DNA from: Cyclobacteriaceae bacterium | GTDB taxonomy: Bacteria; Bacteroidota; Bacteroidia; Cytophagales; Cyclobacteriaceae | Assembly (NCBI GenBank): GCA_958296015.1 | Contig: CATQIH010000032.1 | Coordinates: 1 to 64,000 of the forward strand | Reading direction: 5' to 3' | Length of the DNA stretch: 64,000 bases | Shown here: positions 35,224 to 45,222 of the stretch, piece after piece | Position numbering within the stretch: the first letter of the stretch is position 1 | How the letters are laid out: each line of letters starts with the position of its first letter | Notes under the pieces: generated by a model | Seen by the model: the letters and a program-made list of their open reading frames with translations, nothing else | Told to the model about the DNA's origin: nothing | Database searches by the model: none | Made by a program: the position numbers and the translations under genes

Positions 35224-35673
35224 GGTTGGTCAGGTTAGCGTTTTAAAAATGAATACATTGTGGTTGCTATGCTAATGATACGCCGACAAATACAGACTTG
35301 CATAGCAGCCGTAGATAAGTTAACAGAAATTACAGGAAGTTGATAAGCATTCAGTAGTAATTTTTCTTAAATTTAAGTTTCTTGTTACAAGCAACATACA
35401 TATCCTATGAAAGTAATATTAGACATTAAAGATAACCGCAGTTCCTTCTTGATGGAGCTTCTTAAAAGTCTGGACTATGTTCAGGTGCTTAAAGAAATAA
35501 AGGATGAAGAAAAGCTAAGATTAATAAGCAGAAAGTTCTGGCATCCGCTGAGCCTAAACGCAAAGCTTTAATAATTACTATATTGCATTGCAGCGTATCT
35601 TTAAAGGCGTAGATATTATCTGCCACATGTTAATCATAATCACAGCCCAGGGCTGACGGAATTATACAAGTCT
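35224..35673. other. Intergenic region holding one small gene
   Basis: Contains the 54-residue gene at 35407-35571 and a CTTAAATTTAAG palindrome near 35368-35379 that could be a regulatory site. Nothing else is recognised. Confidence 0.4.
35407..35571 (+). CDS. Small antitoxin-like protein, orphan
   Basis: 54 residues beginning MKVILDIKDNRSSFLMELLKSLDYVQVLKEIKDEEKLRLI. This N-terminal pattern is common in short Bacteroidota proteins encoded before RelE/ParE-type toxins, but no toxin follows. The tail (SRKFWHPLSLNAKL) differs in character and a KVLASAEPKRKAL reading exists in another frame, so the end may be frameshifted. Confidence 0.5.
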   Translation: MKVILDIKDNRSSFLMELLKSLDYVQVLKEIKDEEKLRLISRKFWHPLSLNAKL

Positions 35674-37248
35674 CTACCGCTCCTTGATCTGATAAGAACC
35701 CAGTTGCTCAAATGTTCTGCCATATACATCCGTAGCCTTCACCGTGATGGTATGCTTTCCGGCAGGCAGATCATTGGGGATGCTGCCGCGCCACAGGTGC
35801 TGAGAAAACTGCGGATTGGAAGGTCTTCTGCCAGAAAGCAATGCTCCGGTAAAATCCCATTCATGCAATATATCCAAATAGGCGGGGTCATAATCCTGCG
35901 TCCACTCCATGCCCTGCCACGGGCCATTATCTACCTGATACATCAGCGAGTCTTTTTCACCGCCCTGGAAAAAGTTGGCATAGATGCCTGCCGAGGTTCT
36001 TTTGTTGCGTTCCACCACCTGGGGCGCAAATACCTGCATACGATAGTCTTTGGGTTTGCCCGCTACTTTGTAGTCAAAAGTGTATTGGTTTCCATCAAAA
36101 TGCAAGAAGGCGTAGCCTTTGGGCGTGCCATCGCGCATGGTGGAGATGGGGATACCTGCTTTGTTTAGCTGGCCAGAGTACCAATCGCCGGAGGTGGTGC
36201 CTACGTTGTATTCGTGGTGCGGCTCGTCCTGCTGCCAGCCCAGAGTTTTGTCCAGGTAGTTGTGCCGTTGCAGGTGGGTGTGTGCAGACAGGGAAAGCGT
36301 GTGCGGAAATCTTTTCAGTATATCAAACAAACGCTGGCGGTCTTCATCGCGGAATGTATCGCCCCAATCCGGTGATTCATAGATGGGAATATGAAAAGAC
36401 AACACGATCAGGTGGTCTTTGGGCACCTGCTTTAAGTCGTTTTCTACAAAATCGAGCTGATCTTTGCGGAAGCCGCCCTGGTACCCTTCGCCATCCTGTG
36501 GGTCGGGGTACAGGATATCATCCAGGATGATAAAATGCACTTTGCCGTAGTTAAAAGCATAGTTGGCCGGGCCGAAGGTGGCCTCAAAGGTCTCGTCTGA
36601 CAAAGAATCTGCCGTGGCATCGTAGTTCATATCATGGTTACCCATCACGTTGAACCAGGGAATACCTACTTGTTGGATAGCTTGTTTGTAAGGCTCATAC
36701 AAGCTGAGGTTATCGCCTACCAAGTCGCCCAGAACGATGCCGAAAGGAACGTTTTTGATACCAGCCACTTCAGATACAATGGCTTCCGCAAAGAAATCAA
36801 CTTCCTCTTTGGTATATGGCTGCGGATCGCCAAAGATAAGTGCGGTAAACTGATCCTGTTCTTCAGCAGGATACAACGCAAAATCGACGGATTTGGGTAG
36901 TTTGCCGGTAGGCTTAGCGGTTTCAAACTCAAAATCAGGTCCGCCTTGTGGCTTGTAAGTATAATAAAACTGCGGCAAGTTTTGCGCTGATACGGGTAAA
37001 TCATAACCACTGGGTTTGATCACAGAGATTATTTCATCCTGACTCACGGGCAGTTCGTATTTCCCTTGCGCATCGGTGAGCACTACCTGGGTGCCATTGG
37101 ACACGGCCACCTGGGCAATACCTACCTCGTTGTTGTCTTTCTTTGCATTGTGGTTTGGGTCTTCGTAGACGATGCCAGTGACAGTCTGGGCATATACACT
37201 AGCAGCGGTCAGTTCGATACAGGCAATAAGCATAAAAGATTTGAGCAT
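35674..37248 (-). CDS. Calcineurin-like phosphoesterase with N- and C-terminal beta domains
   Basis: 524 residues. The signal peptide ends SVYA before QTVTG. An N-terminal SdrD-B/CNA-like domain (GIVYEDPNHNAKKDNNEVGIAQVAVSNG) is followed by the metallophosphoesterase core: FGDPQPY, VLGDLVGDNL, NVMGNHDMNYD, LSFHIPIY and LSAHTHLQRHNY carry the metal ligands. A C-terminal domain (NVGTTSGDWYSG to the end) is the calcineurin-like phosphoesterase C-terminal type. The protein is exported, probably periplasmic or surface-bound. Substrate is unknown; relatives act on phosphoesters or glycan-linked phosphates. Confidence 0.9.
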   Translation of the reverse strand: MLKSFMLIACIELTAASVYAQTVTGIVYEDPNHNAKKDNNEVGIAQVAVSNGTQVVLTDAQGKYELPVSQDEIISVIKPSGYDLPVSAQNLPQFYYTYKPQGGPDFEFETAKPTGKLPKSVDFALYPAEEQDQFTALIFGDPQPYTKEEVDFFAEAIVSEVAGIKNVPFGIVLGDLVGDNLSLYEPYKQAIQQVGIPWFNVMGNHDMNYDATADSLSDETFEATFGPANYAFNYGKVHFIILDDILYPDPQDGEGYQGGFRKDQLDFVENDLKQVPKDHLIVLSFHIPIYESPDWGDTFRDEDRQRLFDILKRFPHTLSLSAHTHLQRHNYLDKTLGWQQDEPHHEYNVGTTSGDWYSGQLNKAGIPISTMRDGTPKGYAFLHFDGNQYTFDYKVAGKPKDYRMQVFAPQVVERNKRTSAGIYANFFQGGEKDSLMYQVDNGPWQGMEWTQDYDPAYLDILHEWDFTGALLSGRRPSNPQFSQHLWRGSIPNDLPAGKHTITVKATDVYGRTFEQLGSYQIKER

Positions 37249-37727
37249 GACAGGATAGGTTAAGTAAGTAATGGCACAATGATAGGTGACTGCGTGTTTT
37301 ACTACAAGCGTATGGTAAAACTTAAAGAAAACTTAAAACTAGCATCACTTAAATGTTTTAAAATTCGTATGAAGAGCATCTGATTGCAACATATTATTTA
37401 TAATGTTATGTTTATTAATTTCAGTAAGAAAACATACATGTTAACTAATTGTTAAATTATAATTTTTCCATGTTAAACACCGATTGGTATTTGCATTTGA
37501 TACGAAATTATTATATTTATAAAGCAAGCTGATTCATTTAGAAAGTCAAGAAACATCTACTTTTTTGAAAAAAATTGTATATTAATCAACTAATATCTCT
37601 ATTACCGAATACTTAAAAAGTGATACATGTTTATGTAATATTGTAAACAAAAATGTAGTTTTGCTTTTATATTACGCGTGTATAATATGCATAGTTATTC
37701 TTCATATTTTCGCTCTCTCAACTAAAT
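37249..37727. other. Very AT-rich intergenic region
   Basis: The 479 bp between two divergently transcribed genes is markedly richer in A+T than the neighbouring genes and shares that character with the broken T9SS gene that follows. No gene or repeat array was found. Confidence 0.5.
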
Positions 37728-39557
37728 ATGACAATAGCTATGAAAACAAAAACCACTTTCTTGAATCTCTTTTCTTTAGTTTTCTTGTTCCTATTTCTAG
37801 GAAACACACAGAAAGCACTTTATGCACAAGGCGGAACAAGCCAACCTACTACATCTCGTTATATGCCTAGCACTGATCCTAATTTAAATCCTAATTGGGA
37901 TTGGACAGTTGTTACTCCTGGGCATACCTTGTATTATGAAAAAGACGGAAGAGTTTTATCAACAGTTAGACAGCTTCCATTAAATACATTGGAAAAAGAT
38001 ATGTACCCATAAGATGGATGGATGTTAGTTTACAAAGATTTCGGCACTGCTACAGCAGCTCCTGATATTCCCTTCTTTGGGCTCTATAACAAGTATAGAG
38101 GAATTTTAAGGCTCATGTTTTTTAATACTCAACAATTGACCTATAGCCGTTTTAACATTGAGTTATCTTTTATGAGCACTTCCGCTACTGGTGCCTACCT
38201 TACTTTTTCTGATGAAGTTAGAGCTTTCAGGAATGATTATGACAAAGCAAGAGTTGAAAATTTTATGGTAGAAGCCAACTCTTATAACGGTTGGATATAT
38301 GCAGATTACACAATTGCCGGATATGATCCTTCACTTAGCACAAGTGCTAGATTCAGAGTTCATATTAGAGGTATGAATACTTCAAATGTTACGCTTGAAT
38401 CTACGCAGTTTACTTTGAGTGAGGTGCTAAGAGATGCAAATCCTGGTCCCGCACTTAATGGCAGTGATTTGCTAGGTGCTGCTAACAAAGGTAAAAAGTT
38501 CTTTTCAGATGTAAGCAAAGCTTCTAAATCTTTGAGAGAAGAGGCTGAAAAAAGCGGCAATACAAATAAATGGTGGAGTAGTGCGGTGAAATCCTTATTA
38601 GGAACTATTTCCAAACCAACAACTATTGCTTCTTTAGCACCGGTAGTCGGTGGATTAGTTGGTTTGATTACTTCATTTATCGGTGGCATGGATGATCCAG
38701 CTCCTAGGCAACCTCTTAATTTTACAGGTTCATTAAAGATGGATGGTACAATTACTTAGTCACAACCTCTTTATAGTGTGGATTTAGGACTTAATTATGT
38801 ATCAGGAGGAAATCCACCGGACTATTACAAACCGCTGAAAACTATCCCTTGGGGCATATTTAATTTGAACACTATACCTGTTTTAATCTTAGATGTATAT
38901 GAGTATTGTTATTTGAATGAATATCAATATTGGACTTGTAGAGATGAGCTATATTATAAGTCATACAAACTACAATCTGCTCCCTCGCTTTCATATCCTA
39001 CTGATGCTACTAGTGGATTAAACCTTATTTCAAAAAAGTTTGCTTATATATATAAAAACCAGAAACCCACTGCATTTTATAATTTTCATGAAGTTAAGAC
39101 GTTTGAAGGTAATAGTAGAAATTATCCAGTTCCAGAAGCCATAGCAATAGAATTAACCTTCCGAACTTCTGCACCTACAAAATACTTTGATGATGTCATT
39201 GTTATTTATAAAACTTACCCTATTAAAGTTATAACAAGGTATGAAAACGGAGGTGACAATCTCAGTGCAACGTTAATTCTAGGGAAAAAGCCAAAAATAA
39301 CTGCTTATCCTAACACTTTTGTGGAAAGCACAAACTTACATTTATCTATTTTTGAGGATCAGTTTACAAACATTTCAATACATAACGCTAACGGAAAAAA
39401 AATACGCCAAATAACAAACAAATTATTGATTAAAGGAAATCATAATTTTGAGTGGGACGGGAAAGACAGTTCAGGCAAAGAGATGCCAAGAGGTACTTAT
39501 TATTGTAGGATTGCTTGCGGCACTGAAGAAAAAACAATACGTATTATAAAAGAGTAG
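37728..39557 (+). pseudogene. T9SS-sorted secreted protein interrupted by two in-frame stops
   Basis: Three stretches lie in the same frame: 37728-38012, 38022-38759 and 38778-39557. The first begins with a signal peptide (TTFLNLFSLVFLFLFLGN, then ALYAQGG). The reading crosses TAA at 38010-38012 (LEKDMYP*DGWMLVYKDFG) and TAG at 38757-38759 (MDGTIT*SQPLYSVDLG) without any change of frame. The end (ENGKKIRQ-like strand, HNFEWDGKDSSGKEMPRGTYYCRI) is a T9SS/FlgD-like sorting module. Single substitutions (GAA to TAA, CAG to TAG) would explain both. The gene is AT-rich relative to its neighbours, suggesting recent transfer. ATG at 37740 (MKTKTTF) is an equally good start. Confidence 0.75.
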
Positions 39558-39586
39558 ATTAACTTGGTCTAGTTTTATTTTCATAA

Positions 39587-39617
39587 AAAAAGAGAGACTT
39601 AAAGAGCCTCTCTTTTT
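39587..39617. terminator. Bidirectional rho-independent terminator
   Basis: AAAAAGAGAG and CTCTCTTTTT form perfect 10-bp arms with an 11-nt loop. It lies between the convergent broken T9SS gene and the TonB receptor and has T-runs on both strands. Confidence 0.85.
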
Positions 39618-39639
39618 GCTTTTCTGATAGAATACTTTG

Positions 39640-42432
39640 TTAGAATTGTACTTTCAGGCCAAGATTCCAGGTTCTTCCCAAACCGAAGTAGGCCACATTA
39701 TTAATGCTTCCGTTTTTACCTACCTCTACATCTCCTTCTTTTGCAGGATCATACAGAATATTGGTTTCAGACTCAGAGATATACTCATTGTTCAAAACGT
39801 TGTTTACATTCAAACGAAACGTAAAATCAAGTCCACCTACCGGAAAATTATAAGAAGCGCCACCGTCTACTAGGCTATATCCGGGTAGTTGCCATGCCTG
39901 ATTTCCAGGCGTATTGAAAGACTTATCAGTAGCCACGTTGAAGTCAGCAAAGATTCTGTCGGCGTAATAATAAGAGCCGTATACTCTAAGGCCATTAATG
40001 ATCTCATAATTAGCCTCTAAGCTGAGGGTAGTCTGGGCAGCATCCGGAACCTTTACATTATCGGTGTAGAGTACTCCTTCGCCAAGTAATTTACGATCAT
40101 TGTCATATACCCTGGCTGTGAAGTTGTCTGTGTAGCGCCAGTTACCAACCGAAGCCATGCCATTCAATTGCAGTCGGTCTACCGGAGTTACCACAAAATC
40201 AAGCTCCAGTCCCTGGTGAAGCTGGCTTATATTGGTAAAGTTAGCCGTACCATCTTGTCCGTTGACCTGAAGACCTCTGGAAATCTGACGATTACCCCAG
40301 TGAGTATTATAAGCATTCAAGTTTAACGATAGGTTACTTCCCCTAAAGCCATAGCCTGCCTCAAAAGCGTATACTTTCTGGTTTTTAATATCTGCAGCTA
40401 CGTCGTTAGAATAATTGATAAACACATTTTCGAAGATGGGCTGCTGAGAGAAAAAACCTCCGTTTACAAATACATTATGCTGGTCAGACAGGTTATAATT
40501 AGCACCACCTTTTACGGTGCCACCCAGGAAGTTTTGCCAATCCGATGCCTGCTCTCCTTCGGGATACAGGAAGTAGTCGACTCTTTTGAAGCCCTGGTTA
40601 GAAGCCGTACCAAATACGAACAGAGAAAGATCATTATAAGTATATTCCAGTTGCCCAAAAAGCCCCAGCCAGTTCACAAGACCATCATTGTAGTAATCAA
40701 TCTCATTGCCTTTGGCTCTGCCTTCGTCGGTCACATAGTGCTCAGAGTTGTTTTTGTTATCATCATCAAAATAAGCTGCCATCCCTAACAGGTTTTCTAC
40801 ACGGCGATAATGCGCTCCTTTATAGTAACGGGCATCCAGGCCACCGATAAATGTAAACCTGTCATCAATTTTATAAGTAAGATTCGACAGGATACCGTAC
40901 CAGTTGTGCTCATTCATAGAAGCCCTTCGGATAAAGCCACCCTCACTCAAGTCGCTGTATAAACTGATTTCCTTATCATTTTCGTATTTGTAGGTACTAT
41001 AACCCGCAGTTCCTACATACTGCCCGTTAAAGCCGCCATTCGTCCAGGGTTGCTTGTTTTCCAGCACCTGAAGCACGTTGCCATCTTTATCAGTAATGGT
41101 TTTGTTGAAATCAGGTACGCTACCACCTGTATTCCAGGCAGCAATATCTTCAAAACGGTTAGATCCGTCAGGGTTCTTGAATTTGCCCTCAGTTCTGAAG
41201 CTACCGTTGATCTGACCCAATTCGCCAGTTCCCCCACCTCTGCCCAGTGATACATAGGCAGAAGTAGCCAGCTCTAGTTTGTCAGAGATTGTCCAGTAAT
41301 GGTTCAGGAAGGCCATAGGCTTGTGGTAAAAATTCTTTCTCCACGAAAACTCTTCTCCCTGATAGCTACCCCACTGTGGGTTATAGCGGATGCCTTTTTC
41401 TCGAACGGTCTCAATAGTTACACCATCGTAAGGGCCATATTCACGCTGATTATGCCACTGGGGCGCACCTACCACGGTAAACAGCAAAGAGTTGCGCTCA
41501 TTGAATTGCTTGGTGACAGAGGCAAAATAAGACCAGCCACTGAATTGAGTTCCGTCGGCATAACCGTTTCCCTGCGTGTGGGTGCCTTGTACTGTCATCG
41601 CCCAGCCATTGTCGTTGAGGCCGGTAGAAAGTGTAACACCATATTTTTGATAACCATTGTTACCTACACTAGCTGAAACAGAGCCTCCTTTGGACATTTC
41701 GGCTGCGTTGGTGATAATATTGATGGTACCACCTACCGAAGAAACAGCCAATCGGGTAGCACTTAGGCCACGCTGCACCTGCATACTGCTGGTGACATCG
41801 CTCAGTCCGGCCCAGTTTGACCAGTATACCCACCCGTTTTCCATATCATTTACGGGGATACCATTAATCAGCACAGCGGTGTTTCTCTGGTCAAACCCCC
41901 TCACGTTGATGCGGGAATCGCCGAAACCGCCACCCTGCTTGGTTACATAAACAGAAGGAGTGCTCCTTAGCAGTTCGGGAAACTCCTGGTTGCCTGCTTT
42001 TTGCTCTATTTCCCGCCCTTTGATCGTAGACACGGCTACGGGAGTCTGGCGATCAACTGCTACTGAGGCAATCACCTGTACTTCGCTCAATCCGACAGCA
42101 TCAGTCTCTAATTGAAGTTTCCCCAGGTCTTTTGCACCACCTGCCGAAACCTGTACAGACACTTCTTGTGTCACATAGCCTACATAAGTGATAACCAAAG
42201 TCTGGCTTCCTGGCTCAATGCCTTGAATAGAAAAGCCACCATCTACATCTGTGATTGTACCTATGCTAGTGCCTTTGATAACAGCGTTGGCACCAATAAG
42301 GGGATCTCCTGAAAGATCATCTACAACAACACCTCTGATGCTACCTTCCTGCGCATAAGCGAAAGAAGATGCCAGAAAAAACAGCAAAAAGCTTAGAGAT
42401 TTAAAAGGAATTCGTAAATGTTTGAATCTCAT
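39640..42432 (-). CDS. TonB-dependent receptor with carboxypeptidase-like domain
   Basis: 930 residues. A signal peptide (SLSFLLFFLASSFAYA, then QEGS) is followed by a CarboxypepD_reg-like domain (SIRGVVVDDLSGDPLIGANAVIKGT; ITYVGYVTQEVSV) at about 28-115. The plug domain covers 130-245 (FPELLRSTPSVYVTKQGGGFGDSRINVRGFDQRNTAVLINGIPVNDMEN, SSVGGTINIIT). The barrel runs to the end, closing GLGRTWNLGLKVQF with the C-terminal Phe usual for barrel assembly. No SusD partner adjoins, and genes around it do not reveal the substrate. Confidence 0.93.
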   Translation of the reverse strand: MRFKHLRIPFKSLSFLLFFLASSFAYAQEGSIRGVVVDDLSGDPLIGANAVIKGTSIGTITDVDGGFSIQGIEPGSQTLVITYVGYVTQEVSVQVSAGGAKDLGKLQLETDAVGLSEVQVIASVAVDRQTPVAVSTIKGREIEQKAGNQEFPELLRSTPSVYVTKQGGGFGDSRINVRGFDQRNTAVLINGIPVNDMENGWVYWSNWAGLSDVTSSMQVQRGLSATRLAVSSVGGTINIITNAAEMSKGGSVSASVGNNGYQKYGVTLSTGLNDNGWAMTVQGTHTQGNGYADGTQFSGWSYFASVTKQFNERNSLLFTVVGAPQWHNQREYGPYDGVTIETVREKGIRYNPQWGSYQGEEFSWRKNFYHKPMAFLNHYWTISDKLELATSAYVSLGRGGGTGELGQINGSFRTEGKFKNPDGSNRFEDIAAWNTGGSVPDFNKTITDKDGNVLQVLENKQPWTNGGFNGQYVGTAGYSTYKYENDKEISLYSDLSEGGFIRRASMNEHNWYGILSNLTYKIDDRFTFIGGLDARYYKGAHYRRVENLLGMAAYFDDDNKNNSEHYVTDEGRAKGNEIDYYNDGLVNWLGLFGQLEYTYNDLSLFVFGTASNQGFKRVDYFLYPEGEQASDWQNFLGGTVKGGANYNLSDQHNVFVNGGFFSQQPIFENVFINYSNDVAADIKNQKVYAFEAGYGFRGSNLSLNLNAYNTHWGNRQISRGLQVNGQDGTANFTNISQLHQGLELDFVVTPVDRLQLNGMASVGNWRYTDNFTARVYDNDRKLLGEGVLYTDNVKVPDAAQTTLSLEANYEIINGLRVYGSYYYADRIFADFNVATDKSFNTPGNQAWQLPGYSLVDGGASYNFPVGGLDFTFRLNVNNVLNNEYISESETNILYDPAKEGDVEVGKNGSINNVAYFGLGRTWNLGLKVQF

Positions 42433-42459
42433 ATAGATATAAGGTTAGATTTGATACCG

Positions 42460-42467
42460 CAAATTTA
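42460..42467 (-). promoter_or_regulatory. Candidate -7 element of the TonB receptor (TAAATTTG)
   Basis: TAAATTTG on the minus strand fits TAnnTTTG, 28 bp upstream of the start codon at 42432. No TTG is seen at the -33 position. Confidence 0.42.
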
Positions 42468-42781
42468 GGTAATCAGTAGTTAAAAGAGGATGTATTATTT
42501 TAATTTATTATGAATAATTTTTGACTTATATTTTTGTTATTCAAATATTTTACTGTAAGTAAAATTCAATAAGCATAATTATATTCTTAAATTTACATAT
42601 AAAACAAAATTATATTTTACTCCTTATTTGTAATTAAATCCTACACAATTACCTTTATCTATCCCAAATATTTAGTATTAAGTTTTTGTTAAGTCACACT
42701 GCCAGATGGCTACTTCTATCTGGCGCAGGTGCCTAACTCCACCATTAGACTTTTCATGGAGCCATATCTCATGACTTCCTT

Positions 42782-42899
42782 CTAGGCCAGGTCGCATATT
42801 CATGCGACTTTATCTTTTTAGGCATTTTTGATGCCTCCATGCAGAGCATTACAAATGCCTTGTAAGAATGAAGAACGCATTGCAAATGCGCTCAAGCGG
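42782..42899. repeat. Hairpin-rich REP-type repeat, copy A
   Basis: Successive short palindromes: GGTCGCATATTCATGCGACT, AGGCATTTTTGATGCCT, a GCATTACAAATGC core, and ACGCATTGCAAATGCG, ending GCTCAAGCGG. A close direct copy is at 44189-44333. The 874-bp gap 42433-43306 otherwise contains only AT-rich sequence and a partial third copy. Confidence 0.8.
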
Positions 42900-43084
42900 A
42901 GTAGCTGGTTTAATTTGGCGCAAACGGCTACCTATCGCTGAAGGTTGAAGAAAAACCCTATATGGCTTCGGTTTGGGACACGCAGTCCGAGATTTCAACG
43001 GCATTTTCCAGTGGGAATCAGGTGGCAGCGGCAGTTATGCTCGACCGGGAGCCGCCCCGGCCAACCGCCGCTGAAGCGACCATA

Positions 43085-43160
43085 TGGCCGAGCATTGAAA
43101 ATACCCTGTAAGATGAAGAACATGCTCCACACCGGGCATCAATATGCGCTCAAGCAATAA
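43085..43160. repeat. Partial REP-type repeat
   Basis: GAGCATTGAAAATACCCTGTAAGATGAAGAAC and GGGCATCAATATGCGCTCAAGC recall the 3' half of the copies at 42782 and 44189. Confidence 0.55.
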
Positions 43161-43306
43161 CATTTTTAAAAGAACTTCGGTTGGTTAGATCGCTGAGCGG
43201 TCTCGGCTGTTCTTAGTGTGGGATTTGAAGGCACTTCACTTTCCGTCGGCACTAAAAATGGCAAGAAGCAGAAAAATTCCTATCAACAATTCGGCCAGCA
43301 TGGATA

Positions 43307-43639
43307 CTACACCACGTTGGATGTTCTTGATTTTATCTCTATGCCTGTCCTTTTGATTTCAGCGACAAATGGGTTGCTTGAGTAAAAATCTTCAATTGAT
43401 AGGGGGTGAGGTTCAATTCTTACATCAAACTGAGATGCTGTTAGCATTAACTGAACTTGTACATCAAATTTTTCCTCGTCTTTTAAATGATCAATGATTA
43501 ATGCCACATCAATATCGCTATTCTCTTTTTGTTTTCCTTTTGCGAAGGAGCCAAACAAATAAGTAGTTACTAGATTTGGGTTCTGGCGAGCAACTGTAGA
43601 TATAAAATCCTTTATGCTTTTATCAGTTTCTTTATCCAT
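43307..43639 (-). CDS. MNT-type nucleotidyltransferase of a HEPN/MNT pair
   Basis: 110 residues. The nucleotidyltransferase signature YLFGSFAKGKQKENSDIDVAL has the GSxAxG and SDxD metal-binding motif. In HEPN/MNT toxin-antitoxin systems the MNT protein is the antitoxin and adenylylates the HEPN toxin. The ATG at 43639 lies inside the 3' end of the HEPN gene (28-bp overlap), a strong sign of co-expression. The unit sits between direct copies of a REP-type repeat. Confidence 0.88.
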   Translation of the reverse strand: MDKETDKSIKDFISTVARQNPNLVTTYLFGSFAKGKQKENSDIDVALIIDHLKDEEKFDVQVQLMLTASQFDVRIEPHPLSIEDFYSSNPFVAEIKRTGIEIKSRTSNVV

Positions 43640-44019
43640 AATCTTTTCTCTCTTAATTTCTCAATCCATTGAGCCGTATACTCAGGAGTACATTTTTTCT
43701 GAAAGCTCATTTTGTAGTCATCATACCTCGCGTTGATATTGAATGCTGTCACTGTTATCAAAAACAACTTATTTTCTTCGTTTAGCTCAAAATTACTTTT
43801 TTCCGCTAATCTCAAAAGATTATGAATAAGCGGAGGAAAGTCCTCTTGCACTTTTACATAATAAGCCTTCAGCAGTTTTTCAATCATCAGATGTCCTACA
43901 AACAAAGTCCAATCATAACGTTTGGATCTATACATTGCTTCCATCGTCTCAAAATCATCATCTGCGCTTTCAAGCCAATATTGAATCAATTTTTCCTTAT
44001 TAAAGTCTTGCTTGTCCAT
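43612..44019 (-). CDS. HEPN domain protein
   Basis: 135 residues, all-helical. The HEPN landmarks are WLESADDDFETMEAMYRSKRYDWTLFVGHLMIEKLLKAYYV and PPLIHNLLRLAEKS. The RNase motif RX4-6H of active HEPN toxins is not obvious: the expected place reads NARYDDYKMSF. It may therefore be a non-RNase member or use other residues. It is the first gene of the pair. Confidence 0.85.
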   Translation of the reverse strand: MDKQDFNKEKLIQYWLESADDDFETMEAMYRSKRYDWTLFVGHLMIEKLLKAYYVKVQEDFPPLIHNLLRLAEKSNFELNEENKLFLITVTAFNINARYDDYKMSFQKKCTPEYTAQWIEKLREKRLWIKKLIKA

Positions 44020-44372
44020 TATCCAGATATAAACAGAAAAATGTTATCCTGAGGCTGGTTTAAATTCCTCTTCTTTATGATGCCCAACGCATAATGCAGC
44101 CGACTGCCGGGCTTGTTACCTTATTTCCATTTAATGAGCAAAGATTGTGCTTGGAGCAACTAGCGTTCAGGCTCAATTTATCAATTTACTAGGCTAGGTC
44201 GCATATTCATGCGACCTTATCTTTTTAGGCATTTTTAATGCCTCCATGCCGGGAATTCCATGCTGGGCATTCCATGCCGGGCATTATAAATGCCCTGTAA
44301 AATAAAGAACGCATGAACATGCGCTCAAGCGGGCTTCCTCTACGATTTGAGGCAGATGTTGTTCTTAGAGGC
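44020..44372. other. Gap filled mainly by REP-type repeat
   Basis: Apart from the repeat at 44189-44333 nothing is recognised; no RNA gene is evident. Confidence 0.5.
44189..44333. repeat. Hairpin-rich REP-type repeat, copy B
   Basis: A direct copy of 42782-42899 with extra hairpins: GGTCGCATATTCATGCGACC, AGGCATTTTTAATGCCT, GGGCATTATAAATGCCC and CGCATGAACATGCG, ending GCTCAAGCGGG. CATGCCGGG/CATGCTGGG words are repeated between them. Confidence 0.85.
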
Positions 44373-44654
44373 TCAACGAGAATTCGTCAAAGACTTTGCG
44401 TAACTCCTATCAAAATCGAAATCAATTATATCTAAGTTGCAATCAAAGGGATCATTCAAATAAACGGGAGGTGTTAACCTAAAAGAGTCGTTCCCTATTA
44501 TTTTCAAAGCACTATCTACACTTACATATTTATATATTATTCCTGTAGTCTGCATATAATGCGTTTTTGCGTTTATTCTTCCTAATCTAACTACATTAGT
44601 TGACATCTTGAAGGACGTGTTGTGTCGATTTATATTATATACGTTGTTATGCAT
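44373..44654 (-). pseudogene. N-terminal fragment of a DUF2971-like protein
   Basis: 93 residues. IIYKYVSVDSALKIIGNDSFRLTPPVYLNDPFDCNLDII is the N-terminal signature of DUF2971 proteins, which are normally about 250 residues. The frame stops soon after (AKSLTNSR), next to the REP-type repeat, so the gene is truncated. The likely original start is the Met in MQTTGIIYKY (44555). Confidence 0.55.
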
Positions 44655-44739
44655 AAATTATATGTTGTACTTTATATTCTGTAATTTACAATATATACTA
44701 ATACTTTTCCGAAAGGAAGTAATTACAAAAACACTACAT

Positions 44740-44991
44740 ATGGCAAAAATTGTGTCTTTTATGACTGAGAAGGAAGGGAGCGGCAAAACTACGCTATGTG
44801 CTATTACAGCTGTAGCAGTTCACAACTGGACCAAGAAGAAGGTATTAGTAATTGATGGTGATAAAGGAGGCCTTAAAGATCTAAGGGAAATGAAGCTCCA
44901 AAAAGGGCTATCCGGTACTTCTGTAGTCATACCTGCTGCAAGCAGAGCTACATTATTTTTACAGGGGCAAAAAATATATTGTTTCCTGTAG
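44740..44991 (+). pseudogene. ParA-like ATPase, N-terminal remnant
   Basis: From ATG 44740, preceded by the ribosome site GAAAGGAAG, the frame gives MAKIVSFMTEKEGSGKTTLC (a Walker A variant EGSGKTT) and KKVLVIDGDKGGLKDLRE. It ends after 83 residues where ParA proteins have about 200-260. The next stretch, around 45005-45130 (IDTPATHVRYRSITAQNL, KPIALLLTKYRASP), resembles the middle of ParA in a separate frame. The gene is best read as decayed. Confidence 0.6.
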
Positions 44992-45222
44992 GCCCTGCTT
45001 TGGCTTGTTTGTCATATCCGTAGGGAGCAGCCAGATTGATACACCTGCAACCCATGTAAGATACCGTAGCATCACAGCACAAAACCTTTTAAAACACAAG
45101 CCGATAGCTCTCCTGCTTACAAAATACCGGGCTTCGCCTGCACTTGATGGCCTGTTTTTCGTGATGACCAGGCATCATTACCTGATACTGTTATATCATA
45201 CATCTTTAAACCCTAGCAAATC

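Noticed and set aside
42945-43160. 71-residue plus-strand frame
   Set aside because: No family likeness; overlaps REP-type repeat sequence.
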